From Salinicola rhizosphaerae (GTDB taxonomy: Bacteria; Pseudomonadota; Gammaproteobacteria; Pseudomonadales; Halomonadaceae): DNA of 64,000 bases. The stretch is from assembly GCF_014652715.1 (NCBI RefSeq), contig NZ_BMZI01000008.1:115281-179280 (forward strand). Reading direction: 5' to 3'. A program made the position numbers and the translations under genes. Shown here in pieces: positions 34,893 to 43,924 of the stretch (the first letter of the stretch is position 1; every line of letters starts with the position of its first letter). The notes beneath the pieces are model-generated. The model was not told where the DNA came from and did no database searches. It saw nothing but the letters and a program-made list of their open reading frames with translations.

Positions 34893-36038
34893 CTATCCAC
34901 CCAGCGGCCCGAGGCCCCCGCTTTTAGCGGACGGGCTGGGTGGTGTGCCCAGCATCGGCGGTGCACTGCTGCCGCCTTGCTGCCACTGAGCGGCCGTCAA
35001 TGACAATCCGAATGCGAGAATCAGCGTGCCGCCCAGCAGCCCGATCCACCCCTGCCATACATGTGGCCGCTTGGCCGGTTTGAGGTGGCGCTTGACCCAA
35101 TCCCGTGCGAACACGCTCAACAGCGCGAGCGACGAGACGGTCAGCGACGTGCCCAGCGACATCGCCAGTACCGCGACCACACCCTTGCCGAACTGATCGA
35201 GCAGCGCGGCGGCGCCGAGCAGCAGCACGGCACCGCTGCAAGGCCGGATGCCGATCGACAGCACCGTGATCAGTGCCACGCGCCAGTCGCTCGCGGTGTG
35301 CGGATCGATGTGGTGATCGTGCCCGCAGCCGCAGCCCGTCCCATGGGCATGGTGAGGCGTTTCGGCGCGACTCGGTGCGAGCGGGCGGACGGGAGACGGC
35401 GAAAAAGAGATCGATGCGGCCGCTGTCGAGCGAGCCATCGGGGTCAGCGTCGAGCCGGCGTTGGCCGTGAATGGCACCGCCGCACTGCCCTGCCCTTCGG
35501 TAGATGCCGAGCTTGCCTGCGGCAGACGCTCGAGTACGTAAAGGCGCCTCAGCGATCGTACGCAGAGCCAGAGCCCCACCAACGAGACGACGACAAAACT
35601 GACCAGCTCGGCCTGGTCGATACTGCCCATCGCCTGTCGCGTCAGCCAGCCGAGGCCGAAGACGAGCACGCTGATGATCGCGATCGCCATCACGCCCTGG
35701 AGCAGAGAGGCCAGCACGGACAGCCCCAGAGCGCGTCGCCAGGCGCCGCCCTGAGAGGCCAGATAGGTGCTCAATACCACCTTGCCGTGTCCCGGCCCGG
35801 CGGCATGAAAAACGCCGTAGCCGAAACTGACGCCCAGCAGGACACCCCAGGTGGTCAAGGTCGGCGCTTGGTGCAGCGCGGTCATCGCCTCGACCAGCTC
35901 CCGGTAGAGCTTCCCCTGCCACAGCACGACCTGAACGGAAAACTGCTGCCACCAGCCCAGTCGATAGACCAGGGCTGCCAGCGCGACGACGGCGGCCAGC
36001 GGTACCCAGAAAGCAGGCCTGGCTATCACCCGGAACAC
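34893..36038 (-). CDS. NicO/RcnA-family metal permease with His-rich loop
   Basis: A 381-residue inner membrane protein of the nickel/cobalt transporter superfamily. The first conserved motif is FGYGVFHAAGPGHGKVVLSTYLASQG and the second SIGIRPCSGAVLLLGAAALLDQF. Between them lies a cytoplasmic or periplasmic loop rich in histidine, cysteine and glycine (HHAHGTGCGCGHDHHIDPH), a probable metal-binding element. The start is a GTG at 36038 with GGGAGAG before it, overlapping the 3' end of the DUF1007 gene by 13 bases. NicO next to DUF1007 is a recurrent pair. Nickel, cobalt or zinc is possible; direction of transport is not shown. Confidence 0.82.
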   Translation of the reverse strand: MFRVIARPAFWVPLAAVVALAALVYRLGWWQQFSVQVVLWQGKLYRELVEAMTALHQAPTLTTWGVLLGVSFGYGVFHAAGPGHGKVVLSTYLASQGGAWRRALGLSVLASLLQGVMAIAIISVLVFGLGWLTRQAMGSIDQAELVSFVVVSLVGLWLCVRSLRRLYVLERLPQASSASTEGQGSAAVPFTANAGSTLTPMARSTAAASISFSPSPVRPLAPSRAETPHHAHGTGCGCGHDHHIDPHTASDWRVALITVLSIGIRPCSGAVLLLGAAALLDQFGKGVVAVLAMSLGTSLTVSSLALLSVFARDWVKRHLKPAKRPHVWQGWIGLLGGTLILAFGLSLTAAQWQQGGSSAPPMLGTPPSPSAKSGGLGPLGG

Positions 36039-36757
36039 GTGATCTCTCCCGTCTCGGCGAAAAATCGGCCGATATTGGGCTCGGTCTGCTGGGTCGCGTC
36101 GATCATCGAAGCTTCCATCACTTTTTCCGGATCGGGCTTGGCCTTGACGATGTCGGTGGTGCAGCCGGCCGGTGCGTCCGCCATCGTCAGCGCATCCGGC
36201 AGCGGCTGCGAGCCGTCGGCGTTGGCCTCATGCAGCATCTCGATGTAATAAGTCGCGTCATAGACCCGGTAGCGCAAGGTATGACCGGCCATCGGCTGGG
36301 CGTGCGCGAGCGGCAGCACGAAGCTGAACACCAGGCGCTCGTCACGATATTCGGTATTGGTGTCGGTGACTTTGCCCTGAGCCACCGGCTGTCCGTCGAG
36401 GGTGATGTGGGTGAGGTTGTTCTCCTTGGCAAGGTTGTCACGAATCTCGACACCCAGAGCGTCGAGACGCTGCGCCATGGTGGAACCATCCTTGACGCTC
36501 GCCATATCCTCCATCACCACCTGACTGTAGAACGGGTCCATGCGCCAGCGCTGACGCAGCGCGGTCAGCTCGCCCCGATCGTCAAATATCCCTTCCACGC
36601 TGACATCGACCCAGCCGTGGGGGTGCGCCAGCGCCGCGCTCGGCAGGCCTAGCATCAGCAAGACGGGCAGTACCGGCAGCAGACGCCCGGCAAGCCGTCG
36701 TCGTGAAGACAGCGCGAAATCCATGAAGACGTCCATAAAAGAGGCGAAAGCAGGCAT
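36026..36757 (-). CDS. DUF1007 periplasmic protein
   Basis: A 243-residue exported protein with a signal peptide ending SAALA and a mature N terminus HPHGWVDVSVEG, which starts with two histidines close together, a possible metal site. FSFVLPLAHAQP and YDATYYIEMLH belong to the DUF1007 pattern. The ATG at 36757 overlaps the stop of the lipoprotein gene before it (TGATG), and its own 3' end overlaps the NicO-type gene. It likely delivers metal to, or accepts it from, that permease. A later ATG at 36736 is possible. Confidence 0.8.
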   Translation of the reverse strand: MPAFASFMDVFMDFALSSRRRLAGRLLPVLPVLLMLGLPSAALAHPHGWVDVSVEGIFDDRGELTALRQRWRMDPFYSQVVMEDMASVKDGSTMAQRLDALGVEIRDNLAKENNLTHITLDGQPVAQGKVTDTNTEYRDERLVFSFVLPLAHAQPMAGHTLRYRVYDATYYIEMLHEANADGSQPLPDALTMADAPAGCTTDIVKAKPDPEKVMEASMIDATQQTEPNIGRFFAETGEITCSG

Positions 36758-37197
36758 CAAGGCAGGGTGCTCAAACGTTGCTGGACATCGATGAACAGCG
36801 GGTCGAGAGACTCGGCGCCGAGCGGTTGTCCGCCGCGACGACCGCTCAGGGTCAGATAGGTCGAGCCGGGCTGGATCACACCCACCGGCCGTGGGCCGCC
36901 GCTGGTCACTTCGGCGTGGATCTCATAACCGGAGCGGGACGCAAGCACGGCGTCGATCTGGCCGAGATCGCCATCGCCATGGCGGATGACGAAGCCGCGT
37001 TCGGCCAGCATGGAAAGCGTCGCCTTGAGCGTCTGCTCGGCGTTGGCCTCGACGGCGATGCTGCGCGGCTCGGCCTGCGGTACCACCGCACAGCCGGTCA
37101 GCGTCAGCGACAACAGAAGACCCGCAGTGGCCACAGGCGAACGCACCAGCCTCTTCAGGCATTTGCCCAGACGGCAGAAACGATCGGTCATGCTCAT
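36757..37197 (-). CDS. Hypothetical lipoprotein in the NicO operon
   Basis: A 146-residue lipoprotein with signal and lipobox LTLTGC. The mature part contains IAVEANAEQTLKATLSMLAERGFVIRHGD and IDAVLASRSGYEIHAEVTSGG, an alpha/beta layout resembling DUF2242-like or BamC-like lipoprotein domains, without a firm match. The ATG at 37197 is chosen because GGAGGG lies about eight bases upstream and its ATGA overlaps the stop of the next upstream gene. Its stop overlaps the DUF1007 ATG. Confidence 0.68.
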   Translation of the reverse strand: MSMTDRFCRLGKCLKRLVRSPVATAGLLLSLTLTGCAVVPQAEPRSIAVEANAEQTLKATLSMLAERGFVIRHGDGDLGQIDAVLASRSGYEIHAEVTSGGPRPVGVIQPGSTYLTLSGRRGGQPLGAESLDPLFIDVQQRLSTLP

Positions 37198-37772
37198 GGT
37201 GTGAGCCCTCCGCCGGCGCCCTGGCTCGGATTCAGTCGCGATTCGATCCCCTGCTTGAGCTGCTGACAAAAAGAGGGTTGGTTCCAGGAACGGGCATCGA
37301 TCAGATACCCGTTGTAGTCGACCACGACGGAATCCCGATCGACCAGCGTCGTCGCGTCCGGCGTGACCACGGAGACACGTTCTATCTGGATCGGATCGGT
37401 GTTGTAGCCCCCGCCGAAGCCCTGGATCACGCCGAGCGAATAGCCATGATGGCCGCCAAGGCCGAACCCGCCCCAGAAACCGCTGCGTCCGAATGGGCGA
37501 TCCACCGCGCCCAGGCCGGGCTGCGCCGTCTTGCGCTCTGCGCTGACGAGCCCGAGTTTGGCATCGGTATCGAGAATCGCGTAGCCCTGACTCTCCAGCG
37601 CGTCACGCGTTGCGCGCAGGCGATCGAGCGTCTCGCCCGTTGCCGGCCAACGGCAAGCCGCAGGCAGCGCGTTACCGCCGGCAGGATCGACCGGCCCCGG
37701 CGCGGAGATCGACTGGCAGCCGCCGAGAACCAGCGACGCCAGGAGCGCGGCGACGATGCCGAACGTCTTCAT
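37194..37772 (-). CDS. Hypothetical lipoprotein, first gene of the NicO operon
   Basis: A 192-residue lipoprotein with lipobox LVLGGC. The mature sequence has a segment LDRLRATRDALESQGYAILDTDAKLGLVSAE similar in layout to the downstream lipoprotein, suggesting the two derive from a common fold, then a Gly-rich stretch (FGRSGFWGGFGLGGHHGYSLG). A single Cys lies near the C terminus (FCQQLKQG). The start 37772 is chosen because the signal peptide begins there; an in-frame ATG at 37811 is also open. All four genes of this operon overlap by 1 to 13 bases. Confidence 0.65.
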   Translation of the reverse strand: MKTFGIVAALLASLVLGGCQSISAPGPVDPAGGNALPAACRWPATGETLDRLRATRDALESQGYAILDTDAKLGLVSAERKTAQPGLGAVDRPFGRSGFWGGFGLGGHHGYSLGVIQGFGGGYNTDPIQIERVSVVTPDATTLVDRDSVVVDYNGYLIDARSWNQPSFCQQLKQGIESRLNPSQGAGGGLTP

Positions 37773-38064
37773 CACGGCTGCCCCTGGGCTCCAGACCCGA
37801 TTGGCGCCCATGTCCCGCTTCTCGTCTCGGATCATGAAGAAAGCCTCGCTCGTACCACGATGCGTCACCGAATGGGCGTTCAGCATGCCAGCACCCGGGC
37901 CCCGTTACCATGCTTCGTTAGCGGTGGCAGCCAGGACGCCGAGAACCGCTCTGGCCGCTGTTCAATGACTTGCCATCGGGCTGCAGGTTGTCCCGGCAGA
38001 CGCCGGCACCACCACCCAGTAAACTATCGGCACCCCTCATCCATCGGTTTCGGGAAGATCCGCC
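37773..38064. other. Divergent promoter region of the NicO operon and glycerate genes
   Basis: About 290 bases without a recognised gene. It should hold promoters for the lipoprotein-DUF1007-NicO operon and for the glycerate permease. I looked for a Zur-like palindrome such as the one upstream of znu and found none. Confidence 0.4.
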
Positions 38065-39444
38065 ATGCTCTATCTCGCCATTCTGGCGTTGTTGATCGTT
38101 TTCATCGTGCTCATGACAACGCGATGGCAGCTTCATCCGTTCCTCGCGCTGCTCGGCGCCGCGGTCATCGGTGGCTTCGCCTACGGACTGCCGGGCAGCG
38201 ATATCGTCGATACCATCGGCAGCGGCTTTGGCAAGATTCTCGGCGGGATCGGCCTGGTGATCGCCTTCGGCACCATCATTGGCGTGATCCTCGAACGCAG
38301 CGGGGCCGCGCTGACCATGGCAGAGACCATCGTCCGCCTGCTCGGTGAACGCTTTCCCACGCTGACCATGACGCTGATCGGTTATCTCGTCTCGATTCCC
38401 GTCTTCTGCGACTCCGGTTACGTCATCCTCAACTCGCTGAAGAACGCCATGGCCACCAGACTCAAGGTCTCGGTGACGGCCATGACCGTGGCGCTCGCCA
38501 CCGGCCTCTACGCGACCCACACCTTCGTTCCACCCACGCCCGGCCCTATTGCCGCTGCCGGCAACCTGGGGCTTTCGCACAACCTGGGGCTGGTCATCGT
38601 GATCGGTATCGGCGTCGGCCTGATCACGGCGCTGGCCGGTCTGCTCTGGGCCAACCGCTTTCGTCGACTTCACGATGCAGATGCAGGCTTGCTGACCGAT
38701 GCCAGCGACATGCCCGGAGACACCGCCGATGCAGACCCGTTTGCCGCCTTCCGTCGAGAGCACGGCGAGCTGCCGGGCGCCTGGCAAGCCTTCATGCCGA
38801 TTCTGCTGCCGATTGCCCTGATCTGCCTGGGTTCGATCGCCAGCCTGCCCGCCGCGCCATTGGGCAGCGGATGGCTGCAGGCGCTGCTCGAGTTTCTCGG
38901 CGATCCGTTGATCGCCCTGGCTGCCGGCCTGCTCGTCGCCACCCGTCTGCTGACCTCCGGACAGCGCCTCACCGAATTGAAGGAGCGCGCCGGCGAGGGT
39001 ATCACCGCCTGCGCCCCGATCCTGCTCATCACCGGCGCCGGAGGTGCCTTCGGAGCGGTGCTGCAGGCGACGCCGCTCGGCGACTATCTCGGCCGCACGC
39101 TCTCCGAACTGGGCATCGGCCTATTCATGCCGTTCTTGGTCGCAGCAGCACTCAAGACAGCCCAGGGGTCGTCGACCGTTGCCCTGGTCACCACCTCGGC
39201 GCTAGTCGCCCCGATGATGAGCTCGCTGGGGCTCGACAGCGAGATCGGACGCGCGCTTGCCGTCATGGCAATCGGTGCCGGCGCCATGACCGTTTCCCAT
39301 GCCAACGACAGCTTCTTCTGGGTGGTGACGCAGTTCAGCCGCATGCCGGTCTCACTCGGCTATCGCGCTCAGACTACCGCCACGCTGATCCAGGGTATTA
39401 CCGGCATCGTCGTGGTCTGGCTGCTGAGTCTCGTTCTACTTTAA
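38065..39444 (+). CDS. GntP-family permease, probable glycerate transporter
   Basis: A 459-residue inner membrane symporter of the gluconate:H+ symporter family with about twelve helices. Landmarks are GFGKILGGIGLVIAFGTIIGVILE near the N terminus, SIPVFCDSGYVIL, THTFVPPTPGPIAAAGNLG, and near the end the AAALKTAQGSSTVALVTTSALVAP segment followed by SHANDSFFWVVTQFS. The next gene encodes glycerate kinase, so the sugar acid is probably glycerate rather than gluconate. Confidence 0.87.
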   Translation: MLYLAILALLIVFIVLMTTRWQLHPFLALLGAAVIGGFAYGLPGSDIVDTIGSGFGKILGGIGLVIAFGTIIGVILERSGAALTMAETIVRLLGERFPTLTMTLIGYLVSIPVFCDSGYVILNSLKNAMATRLKVSVTAMTVALATGLYATHTFVPPTPGPIAAAGNLGLSHNLGLVIVIGIGVGLITALAGLLWANRFRRLHDADAGLLTDASDMPGDTADADPFAAFRREHGELPGAWQAFMPILLPIALICLGSIASLPAAPLGSGWLQALLEFLGDPLIALAAGLLVATRLLTSGQRLTELKERAGEGITACAPILLITGAGGAFGAVLQATPLGDYLGRTLSELGIGLFMPFLVAAALKTAQGSSTVALVTTSALVAPMMSSLGLDSEIGRALAVMAIGAGAMTVSHANDSFFWVVTQFSRMPVSLGYRAQTTATLIQGITGIVVVWLLSLVLL

Positions 39445-39503
39445 AGCCGTGGTTCGAACATCTCCGATACTCCGATCTCAGATACCCGCACCGAGAGGAC
39501 GCC

Positions 39504-40649
39504 ATGAACATTGTCATCGCCCCGGATAGCTTCAAGGATGCGCTGTCGGCGCGAGATGCCGCCGCGGCCATCGCGCGTGGCATCGCGCGGGAATTGCCGA
39601 CGGCCACCCTCCATCAGTGCCCGATGGGAGACGGTGGCGAAGGCACGCTGGACGCCCTGCTCGCCGCCACCGGCGCCGAGCGGCGCGAAGCGAACGTTCA
39701 GGATGCGCTCGGGCGAGAGGCCGTCGCCGCCTGGGGTTGGCAGGCCGATACCCGCACGGCATTTATCGAGCTCGCCGAGGCGAGTGGTCTGCAGCAGCTG
39801 AAACGTGATGAGCGCACCGCGCTTCACAGCACCACTTACGGCGTCGGCCAACTGATTCTGGCAGCGCTCGACGCCGGCGCGAATTCGCTGCTGCTGACGC
39901 TGGGCGGCAGTGCCACCAACGATGCCGGTGCCGGCATGCTGGCAGCACTCGGTGCGCGACTGCTCGACGCCGACGGCAATCCGCTGGCGCCCGGCGGCGC
40001 GGCGCTTGCCCGCCTGGCAACTCTCGATCTCGCCGGCCTCGACCCTCGGCTCGCCGCGCTCGAGGTGCAGACGGCCGTCGACGTCGACAATCCGCTGCTC
40101 GGCCCGCGTGGCGCCAGCGCCATCTTCGGGCCGCAGAAGGGGGCCAGCGACGCGGACGTGGCGACACTCGATCGCTCGATCGCACACTTCGCCGATCACG
40201 TCGCCCGCGCACTCGGAGAGGATCATCGCGAACTGGCTGGCGCCGGTGCCGCCGGCGGCATGGGCTTTGCTGCCCGCGCCTTTCTCGGTGCGTCGCTGCG
40301 ACCCGGCATCGAGCTGGTGATGGACCAGATCGGCTTCGACGCCCTGCTCGCCGACGCCGACTGGGTCATCACCGGCGAGGGTCAGCTCGATGGCCAGAGC
40401 CTATCGGGCAAGACGCCGATCGGCATTGCGCGTCGCGCCGCCAGTCACGGCGTGCCGACCGTCGCCCTGGTCGGTCGACTCGGCGACCAGTGGCAGGCCG
40501 CGTTCGATCATCACATCACCGCCGCCTTTGCCCTCGCCGATGGGCCGATGACGCTGGACGAGGCGCTATCGCGCTGCGACGCACTGCTGAGCGATCGCGC
40601 CCAGTCGCTGGCGCGACTATGGTGCGCCAGTCATTCAATGTCAGGATAG
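39504..40649 (+). CDS. glxK: Glycerate kinase
   Basis: A 381-residue enzyme of the GlxK/GarK family that phosphorylates D-glycerate to 2-phosphoglycerate. Family motifs are MNIVIAPDSFKDALSA at the start, CPMGDGGEGTLDAL, LLTLGGSATNDAGAGMLAALGA, VDVDNPLLGPRGAS with FGPQKGAS, and DWVITGEGQLDGQSLSGKTP near the C terminus. GAGAGGA precedes the ATG. Together with the GntP-type permease 59 bases upstream it forms a glycerate uptake and activation pair. The product enters lower glycolysis. Confidence 0.92.
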   Translation: MNIVIAPDSFKDALSARDAAAAIARGIARELPTATLHQCPMGDGGEGTLDALLAATGAERREANVQDALGREAVAAWGWQADTRTAFIELAEASGLQQLKRDERTALHSTTYGVGQLILAALDAGANSLLLTLGGSATNDAGAGMLAALGARLLDADGNPLAPGGAALARLATLDLAGLDPRLAALEVQTAVDVDNPLLGPRGASAIFGPQKGASDADVATLDRSIAHFADHVARALGEDHRELAGAGAAGGMGFAARAFLGASLRPGIELVMDQIGFDALLADADWVITGEGQLDGQSLSGKTPIGIARRAASHGVPTVALVGRLGDQWQAAFDHHITAAFALADGPMTLDEALSRCDALLSDRAQSLARLWCASHSMSG

Positions 40650-40708
40650 ACAGCGGCTCGAAGAGAGACGTTTTCACCAACACAAAAACTATCGACCGCG
40701 CCGATTGA

Positions 40709-40745
40709 ATAGCACTTCTCTATTGTCGCCATATCGACGCTTGTC
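40709..40745 (+). promoter_or_regulatory. OxyR-like binding site upstream of dps
   Basis: The sequence fits ATAG-N7-CTAT-N7-ATAT-N7-TGTC. The first half is a perfect match to the OxyR tetranucleotide pattern ATAG-N7-CTAT, and the second half is degenerate but keeps the spacing. It lies about 115 bases before the dps start. OxyR controls dps in E. coli, so this assignment is plausible. A GCTTGTC/GACAAGC inverted repeat follows at 40739-40761. Confidence 0.5.
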
Positions 40746-40858
40746 TAGGGCATCGACAAGCGGACAGATACACTATCGCCAGTCACTTCCTCTTCAGCGA
40801 CCGGGGATCGCCCCGTAGCCCGCGTAACCGCATGAACTACTGCCAGGGAGCTACCGTC

Positions 40859-41338
40859 ATGCCCGATATCGACACCAATGCCATCGGCCTGCACGCCTCG
40901 AGCGCTGCACTACTCGCCGACAAACTGAACGCGCTGCTGGCCAACTATCAGCTCTTCTACATGAACGCCCGCGGCTACCACTGGAACGTCAAGGGTGAGC
41001 AGTTCTTCGAGCTGCATGCGAAGTTCGAGGAGATCTATACCGATCTGCTGACCAAGGTCGATGAAGTCGCCGAGCGCATCCTGACGCTGGGGTACCAGCC
41101 GCTCCACGCCTACAGCGACTACGCCAAGGTTTCACAGATTCAGGAAGACAAGGACGTCGCCGATGGCAAACGGTGCGTGAAAGGCCTGGTTGCCGGCTTC
41201 CAGGTGCTGATCGAGCTGCAGCGCGACATCCTTTCGCAGGCCAGCGATGCCGACGACGAAGGCACCGCTTCGCTCGCCGGCGACTACATCCGCGAGCAGG
41301 AAAAGACCGTCTGGATGCTCAACGCCTACCTCGGCTGA
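40859..41338 (+). CDS. dps: Dps-family DNA-protecting ferritin
   Basis: A 159-residue subunit of the dodecameric mini-ferritin that oxidises and stores iron and protects DNA during peroxide stress. The inter-subunit ferroxidase residues are all present with normal spacing: H41 and H53 (YHWNVKGEQFFELH), D68 and E72 (KVDEVAERI). It lacks a lysine-rich N-terminal tail, so direct DNA binding may be weak. ATG 40859 is chosen over 40832 because AGGGAG lies eight bases before it. Confidence 0.93.
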   Translation: MPDIDTNAIGLHASSAALLADKLNALLANYQLFYMNARGYHWNVKGEQFFELHAKFEEIYTDLLTKVDEVAERILTLGYQPLHAYSDYAKVSQIQEDKDVADGKRCVKGLVAGFQVLIELQRDILSQASDADDEGTASLAGDYIREQEKTVWMLNAYLG

Positions 41339-41407
41339 ACCGTGAGCGCATCGATGATTCAGCTCACCGGTGCGCCGATGGATTGCCGAGTTCGATGCCG
41401 GATTCGA

Positions 41408-41425
41408 TGCCGCCTTCGGGCGGCA
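41408..41425. terminator. TTCG-loop hairpin between dps and rmuC
   Basis: TGCCGCC pairs with GGCGGCA around the very stable tetraloop TTCG. It lies between the convergent dps and rmuC genes, 9 bases beyond the rmuC stop, and can serve both directions. No T tract follows. Confidence 0.5.
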
Positions 41426-41433
41426 AGCCAGGA

Positions 41434-42909
41434 TCATTCCCGCTCGGGCAACTCGCCATTGCTTCCCTCGTCCGAGAAGCGACCACCCCGCTCGATCTCT
41501 TCTCCACCGGATGCATCTTCGTGCTCTTCCGCCTCCCGTCGGAGATGTGCCGGCAGTTCGCGCTTCATGCGCACGCCAAGCTTCTCAAGCGCCAGCGCCT
41601 GGCTGACGAGACTGCCCTGACCGTTGGAGAGACGCGCCATCGCCTGATCGAAGCTGCCCTGAGCGCGGCCGATATGCCGGCCGACATCTTCCAGACTTGA
41701 GACGAATCCCTGGAACTTGTCGAGCAGCTTGCCGGCACGGTCGGCGATATGGCGAGCGTTCTCGTTCTGTCGCTCGAGATTCCACAGGCTCGCCACCGTA
41801 CGCAGACTGGCCAGCAGCGTGGTTGGCGTGACCACGACGATGTCGCGGGAAAACGCATCCTGGAACAGCGTCTCGTCATGCTGGAAGGCGACGGCAAACG
41901 CCGGCTCGACCGGCATGAACAGGAACACGAAGTCGGGTGAGCGCAGCCCAGGCAGGTGCGGGTAATCTTTCCCCGACAGCGAATCAATATGGGCGCGAAC
42001 CGCCTGCACGTGGGCGCGCAGCGCCTGTTCGCGTTCGGTGTCATCCTCGGCGTTGACGTAGCGCACATAGGCGTTGAGCGACACCTTGGCGTCGACGATC
42101 AGATGCTTGTCGTCAGGCAGGTAGATCACCGCATCGGGGCGCTGACGCCCGCTATCGCCTTCGATCGAGACCTCGCGTCGGTACTCGATATCGCGCCGCA
42201 GTCCGGAGCGCTCGAGCACCGATTCGAGCATCACCTCGCCCCAGTTTCCCTGCATCTTCTTGTCGCCCTTGAGCGCGCGGGTCAGGTTAGCGGCCTCTTC
42301 GGTGATCTGGCGATTGAGGCTCGCCAGCTGGTCGATCTGCACCTTGAGCGTGGTGCGTTCGCGCAGCTCCTGGCCGTGGATCTCCTCGAGCCGCTCGCGA
42401 AAGCCGGAAACCTGTTCGCGAAACGGCTTCAGCAGTGCTTCGAGACTATCCCGACTCTGGGCGCTGTAGGCCCGGTTTCGCTCGTCGAAGATACGCCCGG
42501 CCAGCGCCTCGAATTCATGGCCGAGCCGCGTCTTGGCCTGTTCGAGCAGTTGGAGCTGCTCCGCGTGCTGACTCTGCTGATGTTCGTGGCGCGTCTCCAG
42601 CCTTCCATACTGCTCCCGCAGCGTCGCCACACGCTCATTGAGCGTCTCGAGCTGAGTTTCGCGCGCCGAGAGCTGGCGCTTGAGCTCCGTCTGCTGCTCG
42701 CGCAGCTCATCCTGCTGGGTATCGCTCTGCGCCAGTTCCTGCTCGAGCCTGCGACGTTGGGACTCGCTCTCCTCGAGCGCAGTCCTCAGTCGTACGCGCT
42801 CGACGCCCATCACACGGCGCTGCCAGATCAGCACCAACGCCAGGCCCGCGACGACCATAGCGAGCGCAAGGCCGACTGCGCCTGGCCACTGCCCCATTCC
42901 CGCTTCCAT
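41434..42909 (-). CDS. rmuC: DNA recombination protein RmuC
   Basis: A 491-residue protein that limits recombination at inverted repeats in E. coli, probably acting as a nuclease at membrane-associated DNA. It has one N-terminal membrane helix (VGLALAMVVAGLALVLIW), a coiled coil from about residue 40 to 185, and then the RmuC nuclease-like domain: KMQGNWGEVMLESVLERSGL, RQRPDAVIYLPDDKHLIVDAKVSL with the PD-(D/E)xK-like D...DAK residues, and VVTPTTLLASLRTVASLW. The start at 42909 follows GGAG at good spacing. Confidence 0.93.
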   Translation of the reverse strand: MEAGMGQWPGAVGLALAMVVAGLALVLIWQRRVMGVERVRLRTALEESESQRRRLEQELAQSDTQQDELREQQTELKRQLSARETQLETLNERVATLREQYGRLETRHEHQQSQHAEQLQLLEQAKTRLGHEFEALAGRIFDERNRAYSAQSRDSLEALLKPFREQVSGFRERLEEIHGQELRERTTLKVQIDQLASLNRQITEEAANLTRALKGDKKMQGNWGEVMLESVLERSGLRRDIEYRREVSIEGDSGRQRPDAVIYLPDDKHLIVDAKVSLNAYVRYVNAEDDTEREQALRAHVQAVRAHIDSLSGKDYPHLPGLRSPDFVFLFMPVEPAFAVAFQHDETLFQDAFSRDIVVVTPTTLLASLRTVASLWNLERQNENARHIADRAGKLLDKFQGFVSSLEDVGRHIGRAQGSFDQAMARLSNGQGSLVSQALALEKLGVRMKRELPAHLRREAEEHEDASGGEEIERGGRFSDEGSNGELPERE

Positions 42910-43261
42910 TGCACTCTCCTTCCACACCAGCCTTCCACACCAGGCCTAGTTTCTTCCCGGCCGGGCCGACCCGGCGGCCACACCATCGACGAGAAGCCGT
43001 GCCGGCGCAAGCGCAACCAGGGTTTATTCGACGTTTGCGGCGATGACGCCTCCGGACCTCCAAGCCCCGGAGACCCTTGCCGATGCCCATCCCCGGCGCT
43101 GATGCGATTATTTGATCTGGATCATTCCAGTCGGATCATCGCGATTCGTCCTTGAACTCTCGCCACGTTATCCCAAACTTTTTAGGTAAGCCGAGACATG
43201 GACCGGGATGGCCCATGGGCTTTTCATCCAACGTTCGATACATCACGACCAGGAGGTCAAG
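42910..43261. other. Intergenic region between rmuC and pfpI
   Basis: About 350 bases with no convincing gene. It supplies the divergent promoters. An AT-rich part around 43105-43185 probably contains the pfpI promoter; exact elements cannot be fixed. Confidence 0.4.
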
Positions 43262-43825
43262 ATGGCTCAGCAACTCAACGGTAAACGCGTCGCCATTCTC
43301 GCCGCAGATGGCTTCGAAGAGTCCGAACTCGCCTCACCGCGCGCCGCCCTGCAAGGCCAAGGCGCGGAAACTCACGTCATCACGCCGGACGGCAAGGGCA
43401 TCCGCGCCTGGGCGGAAACCGACTGGGGCGACACCTATGAGGCAGACAAGAGCCTCGATGACGTGAAGAGCGAGGATTATCACGCACTCGTCCTGCCCGG
43501 CGGCCTGTTCAACCCGGACACCCTTCGCCTGAACGAAAAAGCGCTCGCCTTCGTGCGTCACTTCTTCGAAGCGGGCAAGCCGGTCGCCGCGATCTGCCAC
43601 GCGCCGTGGATCTTGATCAACGCCGGCGTCGTTGAAGGCCGCAAGATGACTTCCGTGCCGTCCGTCGCTCAGGACCTCAAGAATGCGGGTGTCACCTGGT
43701 TCGACGAAGCTGTCGTCGTCGACAGCGGTCTGGTGACCAGCCGCACGCCCAAGGATCTCGACGCCTTCAACGCCAAGGTGCTCGAAGAGATCGCCGAGGG
43801 CCGTCACAGCCATCAGCACGCCTGA
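43262..43825 (+). CDS. PfpI/DJ-1-family protein
   Basis: A 187-residue class I glutamine-amidotransferase-like protein of the PfpI (YhbO/YraA-type) group. The nucleophile elbow is AAICHAPWILI (Cys-His), preceded by the acidic helper in ADGFEESEL. VLPGGLFNPDTLR is typical. Members have been called intracellular proteases or protein/nucleotide deglycases acting on glyoxal adducts, and are stress-induced. AGGAGG lies just before the ATG. A His-rich C terminus (RHSHQHA) is a small peculiarity. A terminator follows. Confidence 0.88.
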   Translation: MAQQLNGKRVAILAADGFEESELASPRAALQGQGAETHVITPDGKGIRAWAETDWGDTYEADKSLDDVKSEDYHALVLPGGLFNPDTLRLNEKALAFVRHFFEAGKPVAAICHAPWILINAGVVEGRKMTSVPSVAQDLKNAGVTWFDEAVVVDSGLVTSRTPKDLDAFNAKVLEEIAEGRHSHQHA

Positions 43826-43848
43826 TCGGCACTGGAAAGCTTACGGAT

Positions 43849-43884
43849 TGCCCGCCGAATGTTCGCCATCCGGCGGGCATTTTC
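43849..43884 (+). terminator. Rho-independent terminator after pfpI
   Basis: TGCCCGCCG pairs with CGGCGGGCA across a 13-base loop and is followed by TTTT. It lies 23 bases past the pfpI stop. Confidence 0.75.
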
Positions 43885-43924
43885 GTGAGCGGCCGAAATC
43901 CAGACAGCGCGCGATCTTTGCAGG

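Noticed and set aside
37773-38064. A second Zur box controlling the NicO/DUF1007 operon
   Set aside because: I looked for a GTTATnATATAAC-like palindrome in the promoter region and saw none.
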